Assembly: GCA_018105865.1 (NCBI GenBank)
Contig: CM030836.1
Span: 4,087,491 to 4,151,490, forward strand
DNA: 64,000 nt
Reading direction: 5' to 3'
From: Metaphire vulgaris
Lineage: Eukaryota; Annelida; Clitellata; Crassiclitellata; Megascolecidae
In this document: positions 32,420 to 42,489 of the stretch, in pieces
Numbering within the stretch: the first letter of the stretch is position 1
How the letters are laid out: each line of letters starts with the position of its first letter
Position numbers and translations under genes: made by a program
The notes under the pieces: generated by a model
Databases searched by the model: none
What the model was told of the DNA's origin: nothing
Seen by the model: the letters and a program-made list of their open reading frames with translations, nothing else

Positions 32420-32735
32420 ACTTTGTCGCAAAGAGCAAAACAAATATATCACCGAACAAGCAGAAAATGAGTAAAATTTCAAATATTGTACTTCGCTGCT
32501 TTGGAATTATATCATTGATAATTTTATATTCTCATCAGCCACCCAATAAAGATGGCAAATAAATATTCATTCAAATTTCATATTCATTCTGACGAATATT
32601 GGGCTCCAAATTCTCTATGGTTACTAGCCGCAGGAACACCGTCCATGTATCACGTGTCCGTCCGTGTATCATGTGACCAATAATGTGGAGACGAGCGACG
32701 TAAGGTATCACTACGCGACCCCTAATGTATCAGTA

Positions 32736-32800
32736 TGGGTTAGGGTTAGTGCTTCGGTAGGGTTTAGGGTTAGGGTTAGGGTTAGGGTTAGAGTTAGAGT
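32736..32800 (+). repeat. Interstitial TTAGGG-type repeat
   Basis: About ten GGGTTA units with a gap and some GAGTTA variants. Same hexamer as the common animal telomere repeat, but internal to a transposon. Confidence 0.85.
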
Positions 32801-34418
32801 TAACCTTAACGCTGACCCTGACTGGAAATTCAAAGCTGCGGAGGAAACAGTCGGGCGTTCTGGGCTAAAGTTGATCGGCTTGCCAAACCGCCTCCGACCT
32901 CTGTATCACACTTCAAGGTCAACGACTTTGCCACCTTTTTTACGGAGAAGATTGCTCGAATTCGTGAGCAGACATCTAATGCACCTAAGGTGGAGATCGT
33001 TAAAAGACAAACCCCGCCTTTCTCTTTCTATCCGGTAACACCAACTGAGATCAAAGCTCTGTTATCAAAGTTGCCAAACAAGCAATGCTCGCTTGATCCG
33101 ATCCCTACCTGGCTGTTACGTGAGGTTGCTGATGTCATCGCTCCTCTGCTTAGTCTGATGTGCAACACTTCTTTGGACACTGGAAACTGTGCCGATGCGG
33201 CGATGCCTGCAAATCGGCTATCGTCCTTCCCCGCCTGAAGAAGCCAACGTTTGATCCAGGAGATCTGAAATCTTTTCGACCAATTTCCAACTTGAGCTTT
33301 GTGTCGAAGCTCGTGGAGCGAACAGTCGTTGCTCGATTTGTTGAGTTTTCTGAGCGCAATCACCTTTTACCAGTTCATCAATCTGCATATCTGCGATTTC
33401 ACTCAACAGAAACAGCGGTAATTAAAGTCCACAACGACCTCGTGCGCGCCATAGATGATGGCAAGGTCACTGCACTTGTAGGCCTACTACTTGACCTCAG
33501 CTCGGCTTTCGACACGGTGGATCATGCCATACTGCTCCGTGTCCTGAAGGAACGTTTCGGAGTCAGCTGAGTTCCCCTTGGCTGGTTTCGTTCTTACCTC
33601 ACTGGACGCGAGCAGATATTTCGCCACCTCAATGATTCCTCGTCAGCTTTGTATCTCGAGTGCTCTGTGCCCCAGGGCTCGTCTTTGGGACCGATTGCCT
33701 TCATCACATACACAGAACACTTTGCCCTCATTTTTCAACGTCATGATCTTCGCCATCATATTTTTGCTGATGATAAACAGATCTACGACCATGTGGACGT
33801 TAAAGACGTCGGTCTTGCTCTTGGTCGTCTCAAAAATTGCATCACAGAGGTCCAAGGATGGTGTTCCTCACGACGATTGCAACTTAATGCTTCCAAGACT
33901 GAGCTTGCATGGTTTGGCTCACATGCTAACATAATTAAGCTGTCTAACACTGATTGCAGCCTGGCACTTCAGGACACCATTGTCCGCCCTTCTTCCGTCG
34001 TCAGAGATCTCGGAGTACTGTTCGACAACGAATTGACCATGAAACAACATGTTGGACAGTTAGCTAAGAGCTGCTTCTATCACATACGACGTATCCGCCA
34101 GATTTGTCGAATCGCTGGCAAAGAAGTCGCCTCGCAACTGGTTTCTGCGTTTGTTCTGTCTAGACTAGACTATTGTAATTCCGTTCTTGCCGGCCTTCCA
34201 AAGTCTACACTGACCAACCTGCAGCGCGTACAAAATGCTGCTGCACGTCTGGTGCTGGACCTGAAACCTCGAGACCACGTCACTCCGGCGCTTCGCGAAC
34301 TTCATTGGCTTCCTGTCCGGTCACGGATACAACACAAACTATGCACGCTGATGTTCTGTGCACAGAATGGCCTTTGTCCGACCTATCTGGCCGATCTGCT
34401 CCAGCCAACATCAACCGC

Positions 34419-34711
34419 CATTGGTAGACCAGGCCTACGATCAGCCTCTACCAGTCAATACCAGAAACCTCGTCTTCGGACAGTCATGGGGCAACGAGCC
34501 TTCTCGTACGCTGGACCCCATGCCTGGAACGCCCTTCCACCAGCGCTATGGAACATAAAGTCGCCCGTCGCTGTCCGTTAGCATTTGGTAGACCAGGCCT
34601 ACGATCAGCCTCTACCAGTCAATACCAGAAACCTCGTCTTCAGACAGTCATGGGACAACGAGCCTTCTCGTACGCTGGACCCCATGCCTGGAACGCCCTT
34701 CCACCAGCGCT
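34419..34711 (+). repeat. Tandem duplication inside the LINE 3' coding end
   Basis: The block GGTAGACCAGGCCTACGATC through CCACCAGCGCT at about 34423-34545 is repeated at about 34587-34711 with a handful of substitutions. The second copy finishes (atggaacataaagtcgccc) only after the inserted LINE, at 35880. Confidence 0.85.
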
Positions 34712-35868
34712 CATCATCAGTGTTTCTGTCTCTCGACAGGTCCAGGTATCCAGTTTCTCCACTCCGATCGATTGCTTGCTTCTTCTTTGAGTTCCTGATA
34801 TCCTTTATTCATCATCCACTCCAACATCATCTTTCTCGGTCTACCTCTCACTCTCTTTCCCTCCATTTTTCCTTCGATTATTGTTCTTAGTAGAGAGTCA
34901 TGCCGGAGGACATGTCCCATACAATTTCTCTGCCTTTTCCGGATTGTATCTATCAGGCTTCTTTCTTCCTCTATCTCCTTCATGACTTCCTCGTTTGTTT
35001 TATGCTCTGTGTATTTTACTTTTAGCATTTTCCTCCAAATCCACATTTCAAAAGCCTCTAATCGTTTTATATCTTCCTTTCTCATTGTCCACGTCTCCGC
35101 CCCATACAACGCCACACTCCATATCAATGTTTTTACCAATCTCTTTTTAGGTTTAGTTTTAGTTTACTTTGCATCAGCTCCTTTCTCTTGTAAAAGCTTC
35201 CTTTGCTATTGCTATACGTCTTCTTATCTCTTTATTACATCTGGCATCAGTTGTTATCAGACTTCTAGATAGCTAAATTCCGTCACTTGCTCTATGATCT
35301 GTCCGTAAACCTTTATGTCTACTCTCATTCCTTCTTTTTACTTATTACCATAACTTTAGTCTTTTTGTATTGATTCTCATTCCATACTTTTCTGACACTT
35401 GTATCAGTTTATCCATTACTTCCTGAAGCCCCTTTTGATTGCTTGCTAGCATGGCCTGATCGTCTGCGAAGCGCAGCGCCTTTAGTAGTACTCCTCCGAC
35501 TTTTACTCCTTATCTGTATTCTCCATCGCCTCTTGTACTAATTCTTCGATGTATATGTTAAACAACAGCGGTGACAGTGGACATCCTGCCTTACTCCTCT
35601 CCCAATCATACACGATTCACTCAGTTCTCCCTCTATTCTCACCTTCACTGACTGTCCAAGGTATAGGTTTGCTATCAGTCTTCTGTCTCTCCAATCCACT
35701 CCCACCCTTTTCAGTGCTCTCATCAAAATCCTCCAATCTACTCTGTCAAACGCTTTTTCGTAATCCACGAAGCATATATAGATATTTTTTCCATTTTGAA
35801 GTCTTCTCTCACTTAGCATTCTTAAGCATCCGATTGCATCCCGTGTTCTTTTTCCCTTCCGAAACCCA
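34712..35868 (-). mobile_element. LINE 3' half (antisense) with 11-bp target duplication
   Basis: Flanked by CCACCAGCGCT at 34701-34711 and 35869-35879. Minus-strand motifs: GFRKGKRTRDAIGCLRMLSE (35810-35870), ICFVDYEKAFDRVDWRILMR, IEGELSESCMIGRGVRQ, then SVALYGAETWTMRKEDIKRL (35055-35125), MWIWRKMLKVKYTEHKTN and GRPRKMMLEWMM. The 3' end is a (GATGAT) tail at 34712. Confidence 0.88.
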
Positions 35869-36210
35869 CCACCAGCGCTATGGAACATAAAGTCGCCCGT
35901 CGCTGTCCGTTAACATTTGAAGACACATCTGTTTAATTGTGCATATAATAATTGACATAATTGACATTAATTGTAATGCGCTTGCTAACATCGATTGATT
36001 AGGCGCAATATAAATAGCTAATTACATTACATTACATGACCCTACACACAAACATGCACACTATTGGTCACGTGATACACGGAGGGTCACGTGATACATG
36101 GACGGTGTTCCTGCGGCTAGACGCCTGTCAAATTCTCCAAGCCTGCAACAACTCTTGAGCTAGTACATAGACTTTTAATATCATGAATATTATTACATTC
36201 TATGTGCCAT

Positions 36211-36370
36211 TGTTCTGTTCTGTTCTGTTCTGTTCTGTTCTGTTCTGTTCTGTTCTGTTCTGTTCTGTTCTGTTCTGTTCTGTTCTGTTCTGTTCTGTTC
36301 TGTTCTGTTCTGTTCTGTTCTGTTCTGTTCTGTTCTGTTCTGTTCTGTTCTGTTCTGTTCTGTTCTGTTC
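36211..36370. repeat. (TGTTC)32 microsatellite
   Basis: 160 bp of perfect pentanucleotide repeat. The open frames on both strands here are artefacts of it. Confidence 0.98.
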
Positions 36371-36374
36371 TTTA

Positions 36375-36735
36375 GCCATCATCGATGCGAGGTTGGGCTA
36401 CCGGCTATACTATGTATCACATCTCTCCATGTCTGTCGTTCTTCTGTTTTCCGAATCATGTTTTGAAACGAGAGTCCAGTCCATGTTATGTTGTCTAGCC
36501 CGGCTGTTCTTGGTCTTCCGCCGGATAATGTTCCTTTAATTAGTTATTTTTCTAGGAAAAAGCCTTTTCTCATGACGTGTCCAAAATAACATACTTTGCC
36601 TTTTTAATGTTGTTCAGCAGACTTCTTGCCGTACCTGCCTTATCTAGTACCCACTCATTTGTTCTTGTTTGCTGTCTATAAAACTCTTAGAATTTGTCGT
36701 AATCCTTTCATTTCAAAGGCTTCAATTATAATAAT
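36375..36735 (-). mobile_element. RTE-like LINE C-terminus (antisense)
   Basis: The minus strand reads GTLSGGRPRTAGLDNITWT, then KTLNSFKHDSENRRTTDM-like sequence, matching the C-terminal GRPRTSWxDNIT motif of the LINE at 9339-11312. Confidence 0.65.
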
Positions 36736-37128
36736 GTGATTTTAAGTGGTTTAAGAGGCAACTAAGACTGTCTGAAAACCACTGATGGAAAACCATCTGC
36801 ATTCAAATAACTTAGTTTATCGAGATAGCCTTTGAATCCGTTTACTGTTTCAACTGTCACTCCCACCTCGTCCATACTGTTCCATTTGTCCACAACTCTT
36901 ACACTAAAAAAAATTCTTTCTTGGACCGACCCTCTGCTTAAACAATTAGCATTTGTGGCCTCTTGTGCTACTATAGTGTGCCAATGTAAACTTGTAAAGA
37001 ATCGATCGTATGACACATCTACTTTCCCAGTCATTATTTTGTATGTTTCTATCAAATGCCCTCTCTCTCTCTTCTTTCTAATGTTGTCAGCCCACAATAT
37101 TTTAGTTTTTTTCGTAGCATTAATTATG

Positions 37129-37719
37129 GGTTCCCGGAAGATTCGGTACCGGAAGATTCGGTACCGGATAATTCGGTACCGGTTCGACATACACATAAGA
37201 TGACGCCTCACCTGCTGCTGGTAATTGTCCGCTTTAACTGTCGCGCGTCATTAGCGGACACCCAGCGTTCAGGCGCGCTTTTGCTCCTCCCAGCGACTTA
37301 ATGGATGTAAACAGATTTTAAACTCGCAATACGTGCAGGGAACTTGAGCCGTTTAATGCGACCTTCTAGAAAAGGCCCAAAATAGATAGATATGCTACGG
37401 TAGTGCGTTTTACATGTAAAGCAAGGCAGGGTTTAAGCTAGGCCGTTTCCGGAGGGAAAATTGACCCGATTCAACGGCTCCCGGACCGCTCCCACCCGCC
37501 GTGCGATTACTATCGTAGCTTGTCGTTATTTCCCTACCCCGCGTTAGAACGGTCTTATCCGCCCACCCCACGGGGGCAATAAGGTGGCATGAGCCCCAGC
37601 GGGTCCCGCGCACCCAACGGTACCGAATCTTCCGTGACCGGTGCCGAATTTTCCGGTACCGAATCTTCCGTCCCGAATCTTCCGTCCCGAATCTTCCGGT
37701 ACCGAATCTTCCGGTCACC
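37129..37719. mobile_element. MULE-like foldback MITE with GGTACCGAATCTTCC arrays
   Basis: A perfect 9-bp duplication TTAATTATG lies at 37120-37128 and 37720-37728. Outer ends GGTTCCCGGAAGATTCGG and the inverse of CCGAATCTTCCGGTCACC match at 16 of 18. Left end has three and right end about six copies of the 15-bp unit GGTACCGAATCTTCC in opposite orientations. The core is GC-richer and non-coding. Confidence 0.85.
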
Positions 37720-38231
37720 TTAATTATGTCACCCATTGACCGTCTTCGTTGCTCGTCTTTGCACTTTTTCTAAAAGCTCTATATCTTTTTTCAAGAATGG
37801 ATTCCATGCCTGAACACAGTATTCTAGATGAGGCCTTACTAATTACTTATAAAGTTTTGTGATTATATGTTTGTCTCTTTTTATCATTCCCAACATTTGG
37901 TTACCCTTTTTGCTGCCTCCATGCATTGGTGAGATGGATTCACACTTCTATGGATGATTACCCCCAAGTCTCCTTCTCTTTCTGTTGTGGTTAGAACTTA
38001 GAACCTTCCCCCCTCAAGAATATTCATTGCCATTATTAGATTTTCCAACATGCATTACAGCACATTTATGATTTCTCAATATTGAAAAAACCACAGACCA
38101 ATGAAACAATTTCCTCAGATCTTCCTTTAAAATTTGAGCATCATCCTCCGAGTCTATATTTCTACATATCTTTATATCATCGGCAAACTTTGAAATTTTG
38201 GATAGTAATCCTTCGTCGATATCATTTATAT

Positions 38232-38516
38232 CAGCGGTTCTCAACCTTTATAGTGCCGCGACCCTTTTAATTCAATTCCCATGATGTGGCGACCCCCAAC
38301 CAGGCCCGCCGAGAGAATTCGAGCCCCTGCAGAATAAAATGTCTTGACGACCTTTTTTCTTTTTGCTTGTCAGCCTTTTTACATGTTAAAATGAGTAAAT
38401 TTTGAGCAATAACAATAAAAGAGACAACCCTATATTTCTGAAGGTCTCCGGCGACCCCCTGGCAAATCGTCATTCGACCCCCTTGGGGGTCGCGACCCAC
38501 AGGTTGAGAATCGCTG
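38232..38516. mobile_element. hAT MITE (CAGCGGTTCTCAACC family)
   Basis: Perfect 8-bp duplication ATTTATAT (38224-38231 and 38517-38524). Ends CAGCGGTTCTCAACCT and AGGTTGAGAATCGCTG are inverted. GCGACCC repeats lie inside each end. This end type is widespread among animal hAT elements. It carries the shared TGACGACC...GCTTGTCAG motif at 38345-38373. Confidence 0.93.
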
Positions 38517-38904
38517 ATTTATATATATTAGAAAAAGCAATGGCCCCAAAACTGAGCCCTGAGGCACTCCACTAATAACTCTTGCCCATTCCGAATGGCC
38601 TCCCCTAATGCCAACCTTCTGTCTTCTTCCCTTCAACCAATTTTTAATCCATCTGAGAATATTTCCCCTTATTCCACAGGTCTTCAGCCAGCCTTATGTG
38701 TGGCACTTTATCAAAAGCTTTGGCAAAATCTAGATATATTATGTCTACTGCCTTGCCCTCATCTAGTTTATCAAAAACCTCCTCCAGAAAGTCCAACAGG
38801 TTGGTCAGGCATGAGCGACCCTTTGTAAATCCGTGCTGACTATCTTTAACAATTGTATGCCTAGTCAAATGTTCCAAAATGCTCTCTTTCAATATTTTTC
38901 CATA

Positions 38905-39240
38905 ACTTAACCGTTTCTTCGTTCATCTTCTTTATTCAAGTGTCCAGCTTTCTGAACAGTATGTGACAACTGGCCAAACCTATGCTTTCCACAACCTGAT
39001 CTTTATATTATTTTGCAGGTTGTGACTCTTCCATAGTTTCAATAGCGCTCTTTTTCCTGTATTCAATCTTTCTTGAATTTCCATTGAACATTTGGCATTT
39101 GCGTGGATTAGTGAGCCTAGGTATTGGAATGATGTAACATTTTCTAGTGGTAGTCCATTAACGGTGAAGTTGATGTTTTGTTCTGATTCAGATGTGGTCA
39201 TGACTTTGTTAAGAGTCATTATGTACAGTATATGATAAAA
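38905..39240 (-). mobile_element. LINE RT thumb segment (antisense)
   Basis: Minus frame: KVMTTSESEQNINFTVNGLP, VTSFQYLGSLIHANAKCSME, RLWKA and VVTYCSESWTLE. It abuts the sense LINE segment at 39241 with overlapping protein coordinates, as expected for a 5' inversion. Confidence 0.75.
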
Positions 39241-39504
39241 AACGTTGATATGGAGTGTCACTTTATATGCCTCAGAAACCTGTACTCTCCAGAAGAAGGA
39301 CATACAAAAGCTGGAAGCATTCGAAATGTGGATATGTAGAAGAATGGAAAACATCAAGTGGACGGACAAGAAAACAAACGATGAAGTACTACAAATGGTG
39401 AACGACCAAAGATCGTTAATCAGCACCATAAAAAAGACAGAGGAACTGGATTGAGCACGTAGTACAAGGGAATCATGACTAAGAACAGTAATTGAAAGAA
39501 GAAT

Positions 39505-39675
39505 TGTGGCGTGATTCGATACTTATAGCCACGCCTCAACCAATAGCTAAGCGACCGACTTGCGGCATTGCTAGAGTCTTAGAATATATACTACAGAGTA
39601 GAGTTAGTTCACAGGCAGTCGCTCACACACAGACTCTCAGTTACTCAGTTGGTTCTGGATACGAATAATAATAAC

Positions 39676-39730
<55 letters not shown>

Positions 39731-39823
39731 TATAGTTATAATATAATTGAGTCTGAGTCTGTTGATTATAGTTTAACACTCTATACGTTAACAGTACAAG
39801 CTAGGAGTTGGGAAAACGCCACA
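39505..39823 (+). repeat. 5' LTR
   Basis: Starts TGTGGCG and ends CGCCACA. Longer than the 3' LTR mainly because of an (AAT)n expansion at 39666-39730. By eye the rest agrees with the 3' LTR at well over 90 percent. Confidence 0.93.
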
Positions 39824-39891
39824 TGGTGTCATTCAGCGGAAACGAACCCGAAGCTATGCGTTTAATTAGAAATAAGTGAACATCAATTATT

Positions 39892-40399
39892 ATGATGACC
39901 CAATCGAACATTCCTCTGCCGGAGAAACTGGATCTGAATGCGGCGAACTTATGTGTGGAGCTCCGTCGATTCCAAGGCCTTGTCTGCTCGTGTGGATTCG
40001 GTGCAGCGGAATCTTCCATGATTCGCGACCGTATTGTCTTGGGGATCCGCGACGACGTAACCCGCCGGAAGCTGCTTGGGACGCAAGGACTCGACCTCCA
40101 AAAGACCATTGACGTCTGCAAGGCACAAGAGGCACAAGACCGTCCGCCAATTCAAAGCCATCACGAATACGGAAGCAGTCAACGCTTTGCGTCGCGACCC
40201 TCCGCTTCGCCGTTATCAAAGTCAGCATCGTCGTCAGCACGATGGAGCGAAACAAGGGAATCGTCGACACGAGACCTGAGATCAAAGGCATCCGAGTCAA
40301 CACCGGAACCGCCCTGCGAAATGTACAGTTAGAGACTCTTGTCGTTTCAGTGGACGTTGCCATTAGCGCGGCAGGAATAACTGTCCAGCTTTTGGCGCT
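39892..40399 (+). pseudogene. Ty3 gag remnant
   Basis: The frame 39892-40332 begins at ATG and includes MIRDRIVLGIRDDVTRRKLL and LQKTIDVCKAQE, a conserved gag block of Ty3 elements with retroviral-type capsid. A frameshift follows, then remains of two zinc knuckles (about 40330-40440). The first Cys of each C-x2-C pair appears substituted (Cys to Ser and Cys to Tyr), so nucleic-acid binding would be impaired. Confidence 0.78.
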
Positions 40400-41083
40400 G
40401 TGTACCGCCGCTGCAATGAGAACAACCATTACGCTGCCCAGTGTGATAAGAGAAATACCTCGTACGAAAGCATCAAGCAGCTGTCTGATTCTTTCGAATC
40501 CGTTCTCGTTCTGAATTCTACTGATTCAGGAGACCGTGTATTTACGCATTTGTTGATAAATGGAATGAGTGTCCGTTTTATGATCGATTCTGGATCTACG
40601 ATCACAGCCATTTCATCGTCGATTTACGAAAACCTTCCTTTGCGACCAGCGCTGCGTCTAGCGAAATCAGTTCTGCGAATGTTTAGCAGTCTAGAGCTGC
40701 CGACTGCAGGAGTTATCGACGTCACGATTACTCATCCGACGACGAAAAAACAATTACAGACAGAAATTTATGTCACTGATCATGACAGTTCAATTCTTGG
40801 CTTGTCAATTTGTCAGGAACTGGACCTTCTACGCGTTATGGAACACAACATCTGTGCGATCGAAGCTGTTTCGCCACCTGCGTTCGACCGACAGCTGACT
40901 GAAGCCGATGTCTTTGCTCGTTTTGGTGACCTGTTCGATGGAAATCTGGGATTGATGGAAGGTACTGTCCATCTGGATATAGATCCGTCGTATCGACCAG
41001 TGCAGCTACCCTGCGTCGAATGGCAGTTGCAGTCAAGGACAGAGTTGAAAACGAACTTCAGCAAATGGTTTCGCAAGGAATAA
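40400..41083 (+). pseudogene. Ty3 protease and start of RT
   Basis: The aspartic protease signature MIDSGSTITAIS (DSGS at 40586-40597) is intact, followed by ILGLSICQELDL. The linker to RT reads VHLDIDPSYRPVQLPCVEWQ. The frame then shifts; RT continues at 41020. The open frame's GTG start is not a real initiation site, because the polyprotein is read from gag. Confidence 0.82.
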
Positions 41084-41872
41084 TTACGGCAGTAACGGAG
41101 CCGACTGCCTGGGTGTCTGCGCTGGTAGTCACCATCAAGAATAACGGGAAACTCAGACTGTGCCTTGACCCTACAAGGACCCCAAACTCTGCGCTGATCA
41201 GAAGCAGGTACTGTATGCTGACCCTCGACGATATCTTGCACAAGCTGTCTGGTGTTCGAGTTTTTAGTACAGTGGATTGTAAAAATGCCTTCAACAAGCT
41301 TCAGCTTGACCAAGAATCAAGTCTTCTATGCAATTTTGACACGCCCCTGGGGTAATTCAAATGCATTAGGCTACCTTACGGACTTTGTGTATCGTCAGAA
41401 ATTTTTCAGGCACGAATACGTGCAGCACTTTCTGGACTGAAAGGGATTTTCTGCATTGCCGATGACATTCTTATAACTGGATCTGGCAACACGCAGACAG
41501 GAGCAATGCAGGACCACTATGCCAATTTAATTGCTCTTTTCCAGGGATGTCATGAGAAAGGAGTGAAACTTAACAGAGAAGAGATGAAACTACACTCGGG
41601 AGTGCATAACTTTTATGGACCATGACTTAACGAAAGACGGATTAAAGCCTTCCGCCTCGAAAATCGAAGCCATTGAAAACTTCGCGCAACCAGAAGATAA
41701 ATCAGCAGTTCAGCGTCTTCTGAGAATGGCCAATTATCTTGCGATACTGCCCTCACTACAATGACGTCACGTCGGTGCTTTGTGAGCTTTTGAAGTCCGA
41801 CTCGCACTTCAGATAGGATGAACGCCACACTGAAGCCTTCGAGAAATTGAAAGGTATGTTAAAATCTGCGCC
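41020..41872 (+). pseudogene. Ty3 reverse transcriptase
   Basis: Frame 41020-41355: ELQQMVSQGIITAVTEPTAW, NGKLRLCLDPTRTPN, FSTVDCKNAFNKLQL. Further motifs lie in shifted frames: GLCIVRNFSG-like near 41390 and CIADDILITGSG at 41452-41487 (the catalytic xxDD box). At least three frameshifts. Confidence 0.85.
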
Positions 41873-41881
41873 TGTTTTAGC

Positions 41882-42159
41882 AAGGCCCGTCTTTGCGTGT
41901 TAAAAATCGGGCACAGTGCCCGGGACCCCGAGCATCTTAGGGGCCCCGCGCAACTTTTTTGTGTTTGCTTGTGAGCATTGATAAATGTATGATTACCTTT
42001 TTCATCAAAAAACGTTTAGATATGAACTTTTTTGCTTGTCAACATTTAAAAAACGTTTGGAGATTACCTCTTTTTTGCTTGTCAACATTTGATCTTCACA
42101 TCTAGGGCCCCGTAGGCCGCCAGATGCCCGTTGCCTCACACAGGCATAAGACGGGCCTG
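41882..42159. mobile_element. hAT-like MITE inserted in RT/RNase H
   Basis: 8-bp duplication GTTTTAGC at 41874-41881 and 42160-42167. Ends AAGGCCCGTCTT and AAGACGGGCCTG are inverted. Excision with one duplication copy restores SAPVLAYFNNKKELLIQCD in frame. Contains three GCTTGTCA-type motifs preceded by T-runs. Confidence 0.9.
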
Positions 42160-42167
42160 GTTTTAGC

Positions 42168-42489
42168 TTATTTTAATAACAAGAAGGAATTGCTTATTCA
42201 GTGTGATAGCTCACAGAAAGGCTTGAGAGCGTTGCTTCTTCAAGGAAACCGTGTAGTAGAGTATGCTAGCCGTGCATTAACACAAACTGAGCAGGGATGG
42301 AGCCAACTGGAAAAGGAATGTCTATTTATATGCTTTGCTATGGAAAAATTCCATTATTACACATATGCAAGAAAGGTCAAATTTCAAAACGACCATAAAC
42401 CTTTATTGCCTATATTCAAAAAGCCTCTATCTTCTGCGCCAAAAAAGGTACAGCGGATGTTGTTAAAATTACAAAGATATGATTTTTAA
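42168..42489 (+). pseudogene. Ty3 RNase H
   Basis: LLIQCDSSQKGLRALLLQGN (catalytic Asp), YASRALTQTEQGWSQLEKEC (catalytic Glu region) and FQNDHKPLLPIFKKPL with the D of NDHKPL. All signature blocks are present. The frame ends at 42489. Confidence 0.85.

Larger units (their letters stand above)
32860..36040 (+). mobile_element. L2/CR1-like LINE, reverse transcriptase nearly complete
   Basis: Motifs in order: TEIKALLSKLPNKQCSLDPI (33043-), RPISNLSFVSKLVERTVVAR, LLDLSSAFDTVDHAILLRVL (33490-), VPQGSSLGPIAF (33667-), HIFADDKQIYD with FADD at 33763-33774, RRLQLNASKTELAWFG, LDYCNSVLAGLPKSTLTNLQ (34168-) and LHWLPVRSRIQHKLCTLMF. The longest unbroken frame is 33649-34581. At least two frameshifts precede it. 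The 3' end carries gcgcaatataaata and (ATTAC)n. An opposed LINE (34712-35868) is inserted in its 3' part. Confidence 0.88.
32616..36128. mobile_element. MULE-like element with 63-bp inverted repeats, filled with LINEs
   Basis: Inverted repeats at 32625-32687 and 36057-36119 match at about nine of ten positions over 63 bp (TAGCCGCAGGAACACCGTCC at the outer edge). A 9-bp duplication CAAATTCTC lies at 32607-32615 and 36129-36137. Little original interior remains: a (GGGTTA)n stretch on the left. The rest (about 32860-36040) is inserted LINE sequence. Confidence 0.75.
36740..38900 (-). mobile_element. CR1-like LINE (antisense) with two DNA-transposon insertions
   Basis: Minus-strand motifs from high coordinate: SILEHLTRHTIVKDSQHGFT (38830-38892), IIYLDFAKAFDKVPHIRL, WARVISGVPQGSVLGPLLFL (38530-38590), KISKFADDIKICRNIDSED (38145-38205), HVGKSN, then VEVTVNGFKGYLDKL near 36810-36860. 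It is interrupted by 37129-37719 and 38232-38516. Confidence 0.85.

Noticed and set aside
32736..32800. Chromosome end or telomere
   Set aside because: Short, internal to a transposon and flanked by ordinary sequence on both sides.
36183..36539. Plus and minus frames reading VLFCS and EQNRT repeats
   Set aside because: Products of the (TGTTC)n microsatellite, open on both strands for trivial reasons.
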